Shown one piece after another: positions 21,191 to 33,064 of a stretch of DNA of 64,000 nucleotides; the first letter of the stretch is position 1, and each line of letters starts with the position of its first letter. A program made the position numbers and the translations under genes. Location: NCBI RefSeq assembly GCF_905147365.1, contig NC_056412.1:15802001-15866000 (forward strand), read 5' to 3'. This DNA comes from Aricia agestis (lineage: Eukaryota > Arthropoda > Insecta > Lepidoptera > Lycaenidae). Under the pieces are notes generated by a model that was not told where the DNA came from, searched no databases, and saw nothing but the letters and a program-made list of their open reading frames with translations.

Positions 21191-21321
21191 TATATAATGT
21201 GGATGGACTGTACAGGGTTGTATCTCTCTCTGCCTGTACTCTTTGAGACACTCATAAGTCACACTCCCATGGACAATGTCGAATTAAATGCTGCAAGCTC
21301 CCGTAAGATTCATAATAATCC

Positions 21322-21530
21322 ATACTAATAAATCTGTTACGAATAAATGCGAAAGGGTGTCTGTATATTACCTCTTCACGCCCAAATCCGTGAACCGATT
21401 TTGCTGAAATTTGGTATAGAGAAACTTTGAGTCCCGAAAAAGGACATAGGATACTTTTTATCCTGGAAAAATAGATAAAGAAAGATACGGTTCCTGCGCG
21501 ATAAACAAATTTGCGGGCGTCGTAGAGTAG
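21322..21530 (+). mobile_element. LEP1-type element, forward copy
   Basis: It reads ccatactaataaatctgtta, the aaatgcgaaagggtgtctgt block, ccgattttgctgaaatttgg and ggacataggatacttttta. This is the standard order in LEP1-type elements. The CTAG end is degraded. Confidence 0.6.
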
Positions 21531-21801
21531 AGATCATAGCAATGGAGCATTTTAGTAACGTCGCGCGTCGGTGTGATAACGGTTTCAACCTGCTTCGTGT
21601 GCAAGCCCTTTAGAACTAGAACAGAGTCAGTCGCGTCTAATTAAGATTGTGGTAAATTGTGACGTAACTCAATTATTCCATACCAGTCTAATTGCTAGGC
21701 AACTAATTGGCCGCACTTGCCACCGATATGAGACACAATTTCTACTAACTTCCGAGAAGTACTTATACGAATAACTGTTTGTATAATAACAAGTAGAGTT
21801 T

Positions 21802-21990
21802 TAGGCCTCAACCTCGAATTTCATGGGCAGCGGGGAGATGGCGGCGGCGGCGCGGGAGCGGCGCGTTCCAATGTATGGAACTGGCCTCGAAGGCAGCGTC
21901 GCGGCGTGGCGAGCGACGCGCGGCGTAGTCCCCCACGGCCGCCATCGCTCCCGCTCCGCTGTCTGCAAAATTCGAGGCCGAAGCCTTACG
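21802..21990. mobile_element. GC-rich MITE with inverted ends
   Basis: Left ggcctcaacctcgaatttca and right tgcaaaattcgaggccgaag are inverted, followed inwards by ggcggcggcggcg and gtcccccacggccgcc. Base composition is far above the neighbouring DNA. Three overlapping ORFs here are products of the GC-rich repeat. Confidence 0.55.
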
Positions 21991-22314
21991 CGAAAACGTA
22001 TGCCCACGCACAACTTAAAGTGGCGTAAAATTGGGGCAATCAGGGCTTTTGTACAATAAAAATCAATAACGTGGCACCTTCTGATTGCCTCTAGCAACAT
22101 CGATCCGTCTGATCAATGACAATAAGATCATGACCATCCATAAAGCAGAGTAGACAGAATTATACATAAAGTATGTCACACGATTTTAATAATTTTTAAA
22201 CGTCCCATTTCACAGGATACTAAAATGTCATCAAATTAAATTAATTTACATCGACGAAGGGCCACTCGGGTTCAAACAAGCTGGACTCCTTGGAGTTACG
22301 CCGAGATATAGCTT

Positions 22315-22715
22315 CGCTCTACATCCTGTATTGCCTGTATCATGGAGTGCTCTGAGGAATTGTTCGGAATAATTTCTGCCTGCAATCTGCCTAATTGCCA
22401 AATAGCCTAACCCAACCTATAATTTTTCGCCATCGTTCCACGCGAAATATATACCATCCTCACCTTGATGAATGCCAGTCTTCCACAGTGCATGTCACGT
22501 AACTTTCTGCCAAGCACGGTAAACTCTAGAATGAAGTGTCACTAGCAGTATTTCCAGACCATTAGGACCTGCGAACCATCAAGAGAAGAGCGTATTCGCT
22601 CTTAAAAGGCCGGCAACGCACCTGCCACTCTTCTGACGTTGCGATTGTCCATGGGCGACGGACGTAGCTTTCTATCAGGTGAACCGTTTGCTCGTTTGCC
22701 TCCTTATTTTATATA
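22315..22715 (-). mobile_element. LINE 3-prime tail family, longer copy 3
   Basis: Related to 31105-31385 over most of its length: tttttcgccatcgttccacg, atataccatcctcaccttga, atgccagtcttccac, then cttaaaaggccggcaacgca and caggtgaaccgtttgctcgt. It represents the end of an ORF2 plus the 3-prime UTR of a non-LTR element. Confidence 0.5.
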
Positions 22716-23024
22716 AAAAATATATATCAAATTACACTTTTTTTTTGCTTTCGATTCAGAATACGTCATATTCGAGCACGCAACCGACAGAGTAATCTTA
22801 AAACATTTGAGTTGATTAAACATTTACACATTGGAAGATATTTGGAGAGCAAACACGATCAAAGGTATTAAAGATACAGATTTTACATGTATGGAGAATT
22901 GTAATTTCGTCGGCAAATTGTTTTTACGGATTCTGAAATGTTCTCAAGTTGTTTTTATGTAGACGAAATATTTTAGCTAATCTTAATGTAAGGTTGTGTG
23001 TTTATTAGGTTATATAATAGAGTA

Positions 23025-23240
23025 TATATCAATCAATCTATATTACAAATGGGACAGAATATCTGTCTGTCTGTCTGTTTTGTTACCTCTTGAAGCCCAA
23101 ACCACGGAACCGATTTTATTGAAATTTGGTATAGAAATGCTTTCAGCCCCCGAAGATACTACTTATCTCGGAAAAATGTACGGTTCCCGCGCGATAATCA
23201 AATTTTGGCGCTGTGTTACTACAAAAGGTTTCATATTGCC
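23025..23240 (+). mobile_element. LEP1-type element, forward copy
   Basis: It has tctgtctgtctgttttgtta, accacggaaccgattttatt and gtacggttcccgcgcgataa in the family order. The ends are decayed. Confidence 0.55.
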
Positions 23241-23259
23241 CACTTTGACGACCGTCTGA

Positions 23260-24060
23260 GCATAAGACTCTATTTACACTTCCAATCTTTCGCGGTTTCT
23301 CGAGTGTGAAACTTTGAAGCTACCTAATGCAAAGTACGCTAACAACACTTGGCGAACCATCGAAATATAATACAGCATAGAACAATAACTCTCATACATT
23401 TGACGGCTGAAATAAGGCTCCATTTGTTATAATTACGTAGCTAGAGGAACGAGAATTATAATATGACCGACTCGCGTTTGACAATCAACCGAAACTACAA
23501 AAGATCTTTGAATTGTACATCTAGGTTTGCAATTCGTGGAACATTTTTTGACTCAGTTACTCTTCTATAGTATTTATTATTCGAAGTGTCGACCTTATTA
23601 ATATGATGATAAGGTTCAAAAGTTGTCCCAAATACTTTTGGTCCACACTAAAGTATATTTTGCATAACTCGTTAGCGAAATAACGTCTATTTAAAACGAC
23701 TTGGTAAGTTCTGAAACGTGCTACACTTTGTAGGAGCTATTAAGTTACATTGACATACTTTTTTCAGAACATATCCCTTATAAAATCAAGAAAAATAAAT
23801 AAGAAAAGGACTATATAGAAGAAAATAACTGAACTGAAGAATGAATGAATATACATTACACTAATGTAGATTACACTAATGTCATGAAAAGTTTGTTTCT
23901 TCTTCAATTAAGGTTATGGATCAAGTTCTTAGTTCTGTTTACTTAATAAATGGCGCAGAGGAGTTAAAGAGGCTTCTTAAACATAAGGATTACATTATGG
24001 GTCTAAAATACCACTGTTATCACAAATTATTCCAGATTTTATTGTGCAAACTGAAAACTC
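23260..24060. other. Unclassified intergenic DNA
   Basis: No gene-like ORF and no clear repeat boundaries. Confidence 0.5.
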
Positions 24061-24066
24061 TAGAAC

Positions 24067-24150
24067 GGCGCAGCAGTGGCAACATCAAAAAAGGGATGAC
24101 ACTACGATGATGCCACTTTTTAATTTCTTCACTTTCTTGACGGACTATAT
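24067..24150 (+). mobile_element. Half copy of the 7131-7258 MITE
   Basis: gggatgacactacgatgatg and ttaatttcttcactttcttg match the right arm of the palindromic MITE at 7131-7258; the left arm is reduced to gcagtggcaacatc. Confidence 0.6.
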
Positions 24151-24349
24151 TAGCCGGTATAAGCAACGTCTCTATTATGATACGTCGGGTCCACAATAAA
24201 CTTTATCCCGCTGATTGCGAGGGAAAAAACTTGGACAAACTTCGAACCCTGTACCCTTGGCCGCTGCATTAAAATTCACTTTGCGAGTGGCTAACGAAAC
24301 ACGGGTTTTAACCGTGTTTTTGTTATGCTAAATACGCTACTACTATCAA

Positions 24350-24640
24350 TAACGCCTCCGAGGTCCAGTGGCTATTGTCTGAGGTCGTGGGTTCGATTCC
24401 CGCGTTGAAAACTTGCTTTTTCCAAGTTTGCTTAGAACAATGGCGGCCAACCACACTGATTGTCGAACAAGTAAGATAATCCATGCGTCGGATGGGTGCC
24501 TAATCTCTCGCCAATCGTGTCGGTCTGTCCCACTGGGTTATGAGAGTAATCCTCTTGGGCACTATAAAATTACTCCTGCGTAAACGGCCTGGTTTCAATG
24601 AAACCGGACACAATCACCGAAACTGGGGGTACGTACTATC
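24350..24640 (+). mobile_element. tRNA-derived SINE
   Basis: The start gaggtccagtggctattgtc, with a B box gggttcgattcccgc at about 24391-24405, mimics a tRNA gene without its acceptor-stem pairing. A unique body follows (gtgtcggtctgtcccactgg, aaactgggggtacgtac). A related fragment lies at 48600-48665. Confidence 0.6.
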
Positions 24641-24649
24641 AGAAAAAAT

Positions 24650-25660
24650 ATTAATTGAACGATGGCGGGCCTACATGATTGGGTCGGGTTATCCCACTAA
24701 AACAACTATTTAAGTAATAAAAATATTCCTGTTATAGCCATACTTTTTGCGCCTGTAACGGCAAATAGAATTTCACCCGCAGGTGTCGTAAATAAGGGGT
24801 GTAAAAGGAGAGGAGAAAAATAGAGAGAAATAGGAGAGAAGAAAAAATATACAGCGGACACCCTCGAGGGCTATTAATGAATTGAGCCTAGTTCGACGGT
24901 GATAAATTGGCGCGAAAACATCTAGACGCCATGATGAGTTTGGTTTTTTCAAGTTGGCAACATTGTTCGTTGACGTTTTTGTTCGGAAGTGTGGTAAAAG
25001 TGACGACGAAGTTTGGGGAATTTTATGACCTGTGGTAACCAAAGATTTAGTTTGGTACCGAAATAAGCAAAACAAGCTCGGCTGTAAAATAAGGGTTTAT
25101 AATAATATGTTTTAAATAAGAATTTTTATAATGAAGTATTGTACTTGCCCTCAGATATTAAAACACCCAATAAAACTGCATTCAATATTCAATAATAATT
25201 ATTAGTACAATATAAAAATTAATATAATATAGTGCAGGTTTTAATGAATGAAGTTTTTACATAATTATTATATTTTCATTAAAAATAATCTATGACTTGG
25301 AAGTCAAAACACTAGCTTAATTGAAGTATCTAAAACTTATCTGAATGAATGAGTGTGCAGTTTTTAACTCAAACAAAAACCCGTGAACTTTGAGAATCAA
25401 AACGTCGCTGAAATTTAAATTTGAAATTGGAATGTGAATCAGTCAAATACTACGAACGCATAATTCAAAGTAGGTACTGTACTCAAACGGCGTTGAAGTT
25501 GATTGAAATCTCGACTTTCAAATATAATAAGCAATGTATTTTGTTATCTCTCACATTATTCTTATGCATGTTTTACACACACATACCTGTTGGTTAAATT
25601 AGAGGCCGGTTTCGTTGAAACTATAATATCTATATTATAATATAATGAAGAATATTATTG
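24650..25660. other. Intergenic DNA without supported gene
   Basis: A 100-codon minus-strand ORF at 24773-25075 has no recognisable motif and skewed composition. I treat it as chance. Confidence 0.45.
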
Positions 25661-25664
25661 TTTC

Positions 25665-25920
25665 ATGGGTGTAATAAAACAAAGTGGCAATACTTAATTG
25701 GGTGTGTATGTGCCCCTTATAATATTAGAGTCAACTTTGAAAGTAAGTAAAGTAAGAAAGATAGTAAGTAAAATATAAAAAAAAAAGAGTTACTTTTTTA
25801 TATTTTTGAATATGCAAAATCATTACTTCAGGGCATTTCTCACAAAAACGTAGTAGTCAAAAGTAACTTTTACAGCGTACCTTTATAGTGAACTCTATAG
25901 AAGGCACATACAAATCCTTA
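25665..25920. mobile_element. Palindromic MITE, 'ggtgtaacaaaactaag' family, diverged copy 3
   Basis: It opens gggtgtaataaaacaaagtg and continues with gggtgtgtatgtgccccttat. The right part acagcgtacctttatagtga mirrors the left. It has lost the right terminus. Confidence 0.5.
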
Positions 25921-26228
25921 GGATTGATAGAAACTATTATCAATTTGTTTTGTCTCGAACCATTTTTGCTGCTAAAAATACTCTTATCCCACTTAAATGG
26001 AGCCGCTGGATCACGTGGGAGTCACGTGGTCACGCACACGACACTAAACCCCCTGCACTTGGTCTCAGATAATCCATTTTAATTGAAAAGATTCTAAATA
26101 TTTATATCTCGTTTTTATTAGAAGGTGTATGTACTGTTTGTTCATATTCTGTTACATAAAATCTTGTTATTTTGAAATATTATCCTTATTTATTTTATTT
26201 TTCGCCATAATGCCATAAATTATTGTAA

Positions 26229-26565
26229 TTAGGGTCCCGTACCCAAAGGGTAAAAACGCGACCCTATTACTGAGACTTCGATGTCTGTCCGTCTGTCTGT
26301 CCGTCTTTCTGTCTGTCTGTCTGCCCGTCTGTCTGTCTGTCTCATCGAAATCACGTTTGTAGCCCTCCTAAAATATATTAACTTTATTTTTTTGGCCTTT
26401 TTGGCTCGTAATCCATAATGGCCACAGGTAGGCACTTGAAATATTCACAAAATCTTTGATTATATTCAATAATAAAATTAAATAAATAATTCCCATACAA
26501 AAACACAATGTTTCTCTATAACGGTACGTAACTCTTCGTGTGCGAGTCCGACTTGCACTTGGCGG
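26229..26565 (+). mobile_element. 'gggtcccgtac' lepidopteran repeat with gtct microsatellite
   Basis: It starts agggtcccgtacccaaaggg and has a long gtctgtctgtc-rich stretch (26283-26342). It ends acggtacgtaactcttcgtg and gtccgacttgcacttggcgg, the two ends of the family also seen at 44583. Confidence 0.6.
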
Positions 26566-26795
26566 ATTTTTTATATTTTACTCAACACCAACAAAATGTT
26601 ATTTTGTTTAGTATTGCAGGATACGATTGGGCGCCTCAAAGGAAGATCTTTAGACCGATCGAGGTAGCATGGTCGGTCAGGATGAAGCCCATTAACATTG
26701 TCATTATCGAACGTTCAATATTATGTCTTGACGATCTAAAACACTTCGATAGCGCGATGCAGGATTATGGTGGTAGTTGTACCGCTACAGTATTA

Positions 26796-27000
26796 AGGTA
26801 CAAGTTGGATGCCGGCTACATGAAGCGGCAACAGACGACGTGTCGTCGCGACACTACTGGTTTCTATGTATTTCTATGTGTGTCGCTAGGTTCGTGTCGC
26901 TAGCTGCGCAGGGTATTTCATAGAAATACATACAAACCAGTAGTGTCGCTGCGACACGTCTTCTGCGGTTATCATGTCGCCCGCTGCCAACCGGCACCTT
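26796..27000. mobile_element. Palindromic MITE with gtgtcgctgcgacac core
   Basis: Left aggtacaagttggatgccgg pairs with right ccaaccggcacct. The next parts gacgacgtgtcgtcgcgaca and tgtcgctgcgacacgtcttc also pair, as do ctatgtatttctatg and catagaaatacatac. Confidence 0.7.
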
Positions 27001-27139
27001 TATACTTGAGAGTTGATGGTATACTGCTACGAAAGCTCTACGCTGTCGTAGCGGCTCTACACCAAAGCTACGCGGGTAAGAAGCAATGTTTTTATAAATA
27101 AAATTTTATTAGTTACATTGTCAATGTCAATTTTATTAA

Positions 27140-27279
27140 GGGCCTGTTTCACCACTTTCTGATAAAGTGACGAATAGGCTATCCATCAATTAACTTGACA
27201 GATCAAGTATGTAGAATCTGTGAAAAAAGTTGTGAATAGCCTATTCGGCACTTTATCAGAAAGTGGTGAAACAGGCACT
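27140..27279. mobile_element. Short MITE, 'ggcctgtttcaccactttc' family, copy 1
   Basis: Inverted ends of about 38 bp with two or three mismatches: gggcctgtttcaccactttc and gaaagtggtgaaacaggcac. A diverged copy lies at 53985-54095 in an intron of the transporter gene. Confidence 0.75.
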
Positions 27280-27362
27280 AAGATTCATAAATATGTACTT
27301 ACAAGATACCTAGCTACTTTAGTAGCGCAATAATTCATTTATCACGCGGTAATCGTTTTTTT

Positions 27363-27530
27363 TCATGAAATAAGGGGGCAAACGAGCAAACGGGTCACCT
27401 GATGGAAAGCAACTTCCGTCGCCCATGGACACTCGCAGCATCAGAAGAGCTGCAGGTGCGTTGCCGGCCTTTTAAGAGGGAATAGGGTAATAGGGGAGAG
27501 TAGGGATGGGAAGGGAATAGGGTAGGGGAT
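27363..27530 (+). mobile_element. LINE 3-prime tail family, antisense copy 4
   Basis: gggggcaaacgagcaaacgg, then gatggaaagcaacttccgtc and ctgcaggtgcgttgccggcc. It closely matches 19840-20035 in opposite orientation and extends to gggaagggaatagggtaggg. Confidence 0.6.
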
Positions 27531-27776
27531 CGGCGAAACACAGCGCTAGCGCTGTTTCACGCCGGTTTTCTGTGAGAACGTGGTATTTCTCCGGTCGAGC
27601 CGGCCCATTCGTGCCGAAGCATGGCTCTCCCACGTGTGAATGTCTACGAAATTTTATCCGAATCGGTTAAGCCACTTAAGCTTGAAGAGAACAGACAAAG
27701 GACACTTCTGCATATTATATAATGTGAAAGCATCGATTTCCAATCAATAATTTTTTTAGTCTACGTTTCTATAAAG

Positions 27777-27980
27777 CAGAGGTCCCCAAACTTATTTTGT
27801 CTACCGCCCACTTTATGAACAAATTATATTTTAGCATCCCGATTGTTTCAATTTAAAATGCATCCTGATGAAATTTATCACCCCCCAAGCCTCTACACAA
27901 CGCTCCCATTTTTTTTATGAGTCCCACACCGCCTTCAGGCTTTTAGCGCCCACAAGGGGGCTTCAGTAAATAATTTTGCA
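27777..27980 (+). mobile_element. hAT-type MITE, diverged copy
   Basis: It begins cagaggtccccaaacttatt and contains accgcccactttatgaacaa and ttagcgcccacaaggggg. It is related, inverted, to the intact MITE at 42231-42398. No duplication of the target remains. Confidence 0.55.
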
Positions 27981-28044
27981 TGACGGTTTAGAAATATTTG
28001 AATCTAAAAATTAATAAAGTTCATTATTATAATGATAACAAGCT

Positions 28045-28190
28045 GTCCCGGTGAACTTCGTGTCACTTTAAAACCTTCCCTGGACTTCTACGAATAGTTT
28101 AAGACTAAAATAAGCCCAATCCGTTCAGCCGTTTTAGAGTTTTAGCGTTACTAACACAATTGAAAATCCATTTTTATTTATATAGATATC
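28045..28190 (-). mobile_element. LEP1-like or RTE-like tail fragment
   Basis: caagctgtcccggtgaactt at the left and ccgttcagccgttttagagt with ttatttatatagat at the right. The order is that of the common short lepidopteran tail in reverse orientation; 31390-31570 is a related inverted copy. Confidence 0.45.
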
Positions 28191-29031
28191 AGGTACATAA
28201 CAATAATTTAAGGTAAGACTTCCCATTAACAGTTAATAATCCTAAATATTTCGGAATATTAATTAGTGTACTAATTATGAATTAATAACTATGTTATTAC
28301 GAAATAAATTAACTAATAGATGAAACACACTAAATACGCAGAACTGATTACGAATTTAATTAAAACTAAATTTAGAACTGTTCGATTGGAATTTTCTGGA
28401 ATTTTTGGCACTCAGATATTATATTTGAGATTATTTTTAACAAAAAATTAAAACCGACTTTCAAGGTAAAAACAATAAGAACATCTTTATAATATGAACA
28501 AAAAAGTTTTAAATAATGTTTCTTATCTAATAGTGCCTTTTTCCGAATTCGGCTAAACCTTAACTATTTCTGTACTCAATCTTCATCATTTTGAAGCCGG
28601 TACCAGATAGCTGAATCTTCAGTTCTCTGACAGAATATTTGAAACTTTTGGAACTGGCGTCGACTTCAATTTATTAGATTTTTTAATGGGCTTTGGCATT
28701 CCCATCGCTATATCTCCTGTGTCGCCAGGATCAACAGTCGACACCGGTATCCAACCACATCCTTTGTCCTTTGATTTGATCTCAAGGAGCCCGAGGGTCA
28801 TGCTAAGTCTTGGGACCCGCAGCGAACTTAATCAGAAGAAGATAGGAGTAGAAAGTATCCAGTTTGAGTAAGTAGCTGCGGACAAATTATATAAGAATCA
28901 TATATTTCCTGTATCCTATTTTGATAATAACGAATTAACTATTCGTTATTATCAAAATAAGACCGTGTTCACACTATCAGTTAACCGCCTAATATGATCA
29001 TTAGTTCAAAAGCATAATAACGTATTATCAG

Positions 29032-29190
29032 CAGTAACGGATTAAGACTACTTGATGCTCTAAGCAATCCGGCGCCCCCCTATCCGTATCTCAACTAGGA
29101 TCGGTCTTTGAACCTTTACTCTTCTGGTGCCCCCTCAGACGGGATGCCCTAGGCAATTGCTTAATTTGATTAAGGGTTAATCCGTCACTG
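29032..29190. mobile_element. hAT-type MITE with near-perfect 8-bp target duplication
   Basis: The ends CAGTAACGGATTAA and TTAATCCGTCACTG are inverted. The flanking octamers attatcag (29024-29031) and attatcgg (29191-29198) agree in seven of eight bases, as expected of hAT transposition. Confidence 0.75.
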
Positions 29191-29265
29191 ATTATCGGTT
29201 ATGGTTACATGCTTACAAGGTTGTTTTTCGTGTGGCCAAATTGGAACTAACGCTGCCGAATATAA

Positions 29266-29633
29266 TACAGGCTGCAATTAAACCTTCCTGCCAAATTTAA
29301 TCCAGGGTATCATTAGGAGAGTCCATTTAACCAAAAAAAAATGGGTGTTATTTTTTTTCAATGACATATTTTATCCCATTTAAAATCGTTGCAGAACGGT
29401 CACTCGCGGCGCGGGGGAATGAGCGGGGGTGCGCGGGATGAGGCGTGCGCGCGGGGGCATGTCACCCGACGCATCGTGTCCATTAATTGTAGTGTTTTTT
29501 AGGATAACTTTCGGAAGCTATTCCTCAACATTTTAGTACTGAGTGACTATAAAAGAAAAAATACGTGTATTTTTATTTTTAACAAGGATCAATATATCAA
29601 AATTTGGCAGGAAGGTTTATTTGCACCCTGTAT
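29266..29633. mobile_element. MITE, 'tacagggtgca' family, copy 1
   Basis: Inverted ends: tacaggctgcaattaaacct plus tcctgccaaattt at the left, and aaatttggcaggaaggttta ending ccctgta at the right. The GC-rich centre (29398-29470) is unlike the ends. A related element with similar outermost bases is at 33431-33626. Confidence 0.65.
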
Positions 29634-29674
29634 ATCACATTTCCTGTCGTAGTCATGACACTCGCAATTTCAAT

Positions 29675-29850
29675 ACGCCTAAATTCTTTAATCGCACGGG
29701 AACCATACATGTTTCCGGAATAAAAAGTATTCTGTGTCTTTTCCCGGGACTCAAATTATCTCCATACAACATTTCAACAAAATTGGTTCAGCGGTTTGGG
29801 CGTGGAGACGTAACAGACAGACACACTTTCGCATTTTACATAGTATAAAC
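29675..29850 (-). mobile_element. LEP1-type element, reverse copy
   Basis: aatcgcacgggaaccataca, ttttcccgggactcaaatta, ttggttcagcggtttgggcg and cagacacactttcgcatttt, in the reverse order of the family. Confidence 0.55.
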
Positions 29851-30138
29851 ACATAGTATAAAGGTACAAAAATATTAGTATCCAGGATATCTTGCATCAA
29901 AAGCAGAACGTAATGTATGGATACGATACATGGAAATGCTACAAATGTGGACCGAGCCTTACCGCGCAAGAGCGGGCGAATGCATACAATTAGAGATTGA
30001 ATGGAGCACCCTCGCTGGAATAATGAATATAAAATTAATCAAATTTAAATTAAACTTCGTAAAGTGCCACCAATATTTTTGGCAAATCAAAGTCTATTTC
30101 CGTTTAAGGTAAGTCTCAAGGAAAATGACACGTTCCTA

Positions 30139-30255
30139 TCAGGGCCGGTTTTATTACTACCAGCGCCCTGGGCGAGATTTCTTCGATGCCCAGGGTGCTG
30201 GTTGTGGTTAAAAAAGGTCGCCCAGCGTCGCCCCCTCCTAACGCCGTTACTGGTT
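30139..30255. mobile_element. hAT-like repeat fragment
   Basis: It starts cagggccggttttattacta and has a short inverted pair, gcgccctgggcgag and gatgcccagggtgct. No matching right end was found. Confidence 0.35.
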
Positions 30256-30504
30256 CCTCTTTTTCATTCCATTGAAAGAAAGGAAGGAAATGAGCCTCGT
30301 CTATTAAATTTTCTGAGTATTTTTATTTGCAAATATAGAATTTACATATAAATAATTACTGTATTAGAATAAATTACTGCAATGTTTTCACGATTTTCAA
30401 TGACGGCAGCACCGACACCGGCATACAGTAAGAGTTTTGTTTGACATTTGACAACGTTTAAGTAAATATTCTGATATGTGTGCAACATGATATTTGGTCG
30501 AATT

Positions 30505-30612
30505 ATTTACTGTAATAATAATAATAATATACTTTATTGCATTCCACAAAATATTACAAGAAAACACTGAAATCTGAATAAGACAACACAATTCTGGCGG
30601 CCTTATCGCTAA
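30505..30612 (-). mobile_element. LINE/SINE tail with (aat)n, reverse orientation
   Basis: taataataataataatatac followed by tttattgcattccacaaaat is a usual 3-prime end (AAT-type tail) of lepidopteran non-LTR elements, here antisense. Confidence 0.4.
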
Positions 30613-31104
30613 GTAGAGACTCCAGGCAACCATCTTACGACTAGAACATTGATATAAAGATAACTTAAAAACGAGTGGATGCATAATATGTATAACAAAC
30701 TAAAATTAATAAACACACACACAAAACAATTAAAGCGAAAGTATGTCTGTATGTAATGTAGTCTGTATGTCCTAGTAGCACCCTGTACTCCGTCCTTTGC
30801 GTTATATTCTCTATTTAATAATGACGTCATATAATACATGGGAGAATTGGCACGTTTCATTCTTTCCATTATCATAGTCGCATAATATATATACCTGATA
30901 ATATTGATTCTACATTCGCGGCATATTCCAGTACAATCTAATAAAGGTCTTATATATTTACGCCCAGTTTTATCGCCATTGTGCCATTGATATATTATAA
31001 ATAAAATCAATAAAAATAAATAAATAAATATGTTTATTTTCGGACAACAAGATCCATTAAATATTAAAATACATGAATATTATAATATAAAAAACATGAA
31101 TATT

Positions 31105-31385
31105 ATAATGTTCGGAATCATATCTCCTGCAACTTTTCGCCATCGTTCCACGTGAAAAATATACCATCCTCATCACCTTGATGAATGGCAGTCTTCCACC
31201 GTGCGTTTTTCGCGTAACTTTCTGTCGCACAATGCAAATCTCTGGAATGAACTGTAGTTCAAGAAGAGAGCGTATTCCATCAAAAGGCCGGCAACCCAGC
31301 TCTTCAAATGTTGCAAGTGTCCATTGACGACGGTAGTTGCTTTCCATCAGGTGACCCGTTTGCTCGTTTGCCCCTAAATTTATAT
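31105..31385 (-). mobile_element. LINE 3-prime tail family, longer copy 5
   Basis: Shares with 22315-22715: cgccatcgttccacgtgaaa, ataccatcctcatcaccttg and atcaggtgacccgtttgctc. A 96-codon minus ORF covers it but is only repeat sequence. Confidence 0.55.
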
Positions 31386-31582
31386 AAAAAAACTAGTCTA
31401 TGCCTATAAAGTTATTAAAAAATAAAAATGAATTTTCAATTTTGTTAAGTCAGGCTAAAGCTCGAGAACGGCTGAACCGATTTGGCTAATTTTAGTCTTG
31501 AAATATTTGTGGATGTTCAGGGCGGTTTATATTAAGAGGGAAGTTATACGAAGTTCACCAGGGTGTGTGTGACAAAATCTTT

Positions 31583-31735
31583 TCGTTTTCGCTTTGTTAT
31601 AGAATCGCCGATGAAAATGTATGGAATTGACATAAGCGTTCGTTAGTATGACGCTGACGTTCGACTCGTCTTATGTCAATTCCATACATTTTGACAGGCG
31701 ATTCTATAACGAAGCGAAAATGAAAAAGTTTCGGC
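31583..31735. mobile_element. Palindromic MITE A, ~60-bp arms
   Basis: ttatagaatcgccgatgaaa, then tgtatggaattgacataag, mirrored by cttatgtcaattccatacat and gcgattctataacgaagcga. Related remains lie at 41590-41712 and around 60295-60580. Confidence 0.75.
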
Positions 31736-31752
31736 TAAATGGCCAGCCCCCA

Positions 31753-31920
31753 TAGACAAAGTATCTTTCGTTAAAAATTATGACGAAATTCGTTATCAAA
31801 ATGTATGCGGTTTGACATAAGTCATCGCTAAATGACATTTCGCTTGCGAAGACTAATGTCAAATCCCATACATTTTGATAACGAATTTCGTCATCGTTTT
31901 TAACGAAAGGGACTTTGGCT
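31753..31920. mobile_element. Palindromic MITE B, adjacent to MITE A
   Basis: aaagtatctttcgttaaaaa and acgaaattcgttatcaaaat are mirrored by attttgataacgaatttcgt and tttttaacgaaagggacttt. The inner arms tttgacataagtcatcgc and gactaatgtcaaat also pair. Confidence 0.75.
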
Positions 31921-31974
31921 ACAGCCCCAGGTTCTCTAGTAATTAGTAAAAGTTTAAAATAATATTAATCACCT

Positions 31975-32253
31975 ATATAATACCGTGATCGATGTTGTTG
32001 TCCGAGCTGCGAGCGATCGCCGATATCAGTCTCATCATTAGTCTGAGCGATCTTCAAGGTGTCTTCGGAGTGAAAACAAGTGATCAATAGTGAGTGAACC
32101 AGTGAAACCTACGACTTGGCTACGACCTAGGACAGTGATAGTGCTTAGTGTTTGGACGTTGTGCTTAGTGTTGGACTTAGTGCTTGTGAATAAAGTTTTC
32201 AAGAGAGTCAGCAGGTCTTTCTGTCCAAATCCTTCGAACCCTAGCACGTAACA
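31975..32253 (+). mobile_element. Possible solo LTR
   Basis: The block contains repeated gtgcttagtg words, an AATAAA at about 32189 and the sequence gagagtcagcaggtctttct. It ends aaccctagcacgtaaca, which looks like the R-U5 end of a gypsy-like LTR (terminal CA). I found no tRNA primer site, internal region or target duplication. Confidence 0.35.
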
Positions 32254-33060
32254 GTATTATCTCTAAGGACTAAGGTTTACCGATTTTTTTCGTGGTCAAA
32301 TGGGTTGAGGAAGGAAGTTTCGGAACCCCCCCCCGTTCAGGAGAAATTAGCATTTAAAATTTACGTAATCTTGAGATAAGGTCTTCTGGTTTTTACGTGT
32401 TACTTACAACTTACTTACTAACTTAGTGTTTTCAAGGCATCGTAAGGCTGTGGTGAGTGGGGGACGATAATTTGTCATTCCAAAAGTATTGTATAAGAAC
32501 AGGTTACTATAATTCTTAGGTAATTAATAGCTATGTTGGCCCAACACGACTTGATTCGGTTAGGTTAGATGGCTAGCGCAGCGGGAGCGTAGCGCAGCGT
32601 AGCTCCCGCCTTTGCCATCGTGGTTATTAATTATTTGTGAACCACCCAGAAATAGGAGCCGCGTAGCGGGGCTCCGTCAACTAATTATTGAACCAAAAAA
32701 ATTGGGGTAGGTTTGTAATCCTTTACCTCATTTTGTTTTGTTACACCCTGTTTATATACGTTACAGAACGAAAAAAATCTTCAGCGTGCGAGTGTGTCTA
32801 GTTTCAACATCTACGTCGGCATCTATAGCGTACCTGCAGTAACATTTTTACGAGTGTACATAAAACGGCAGTCGAACAGGGGGCATATCGTATTCTTTTG
32901 TATATTTAACACTACTTCAGATAGGCGTTATAGCTTTACCGCTACTTCGTGATGGTAATGAAGTCGGTTATGATGCTAAGTAATAAGGGGCGAAAGGTTA
33001 AATTGTTACGGAGTTTCTTCGGTTATCAAGGTTTGTAGTATGATGTTTTGATTATTCATC
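32254..33060. other. Intergenic DNA with short inverted repeats
   Basis: No supported gene. Short palindromic words such as gcgggagcgtagcgc/gcgcagcgtagctcccgc occur near 32580-32610, and gttttgttacaccctg at 32735 may be a MITE end. Confidence 0.45.
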
Positions 33061-33064
33061 CATT

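Noticed and set aside
21801..22100. Overlapping ORFs of up to 99 codons in a GC-rich patch
   Set aside because: The patch is an inverted-repeat element; long ORFs on both strands follow from its GC richness.
26538..26903. 121-codon plus-strand ORF
   Set aside because: Its second half lies in a palindromic MITE and its first part has no motif; composition does not suggest coding.
30609..31010. 133-codon minus-strand ORF
   Set aside because: Low-complexity, Ile/Tyr/Cys-rich translation of AT-rich DNA without recognised domains or splice partners.
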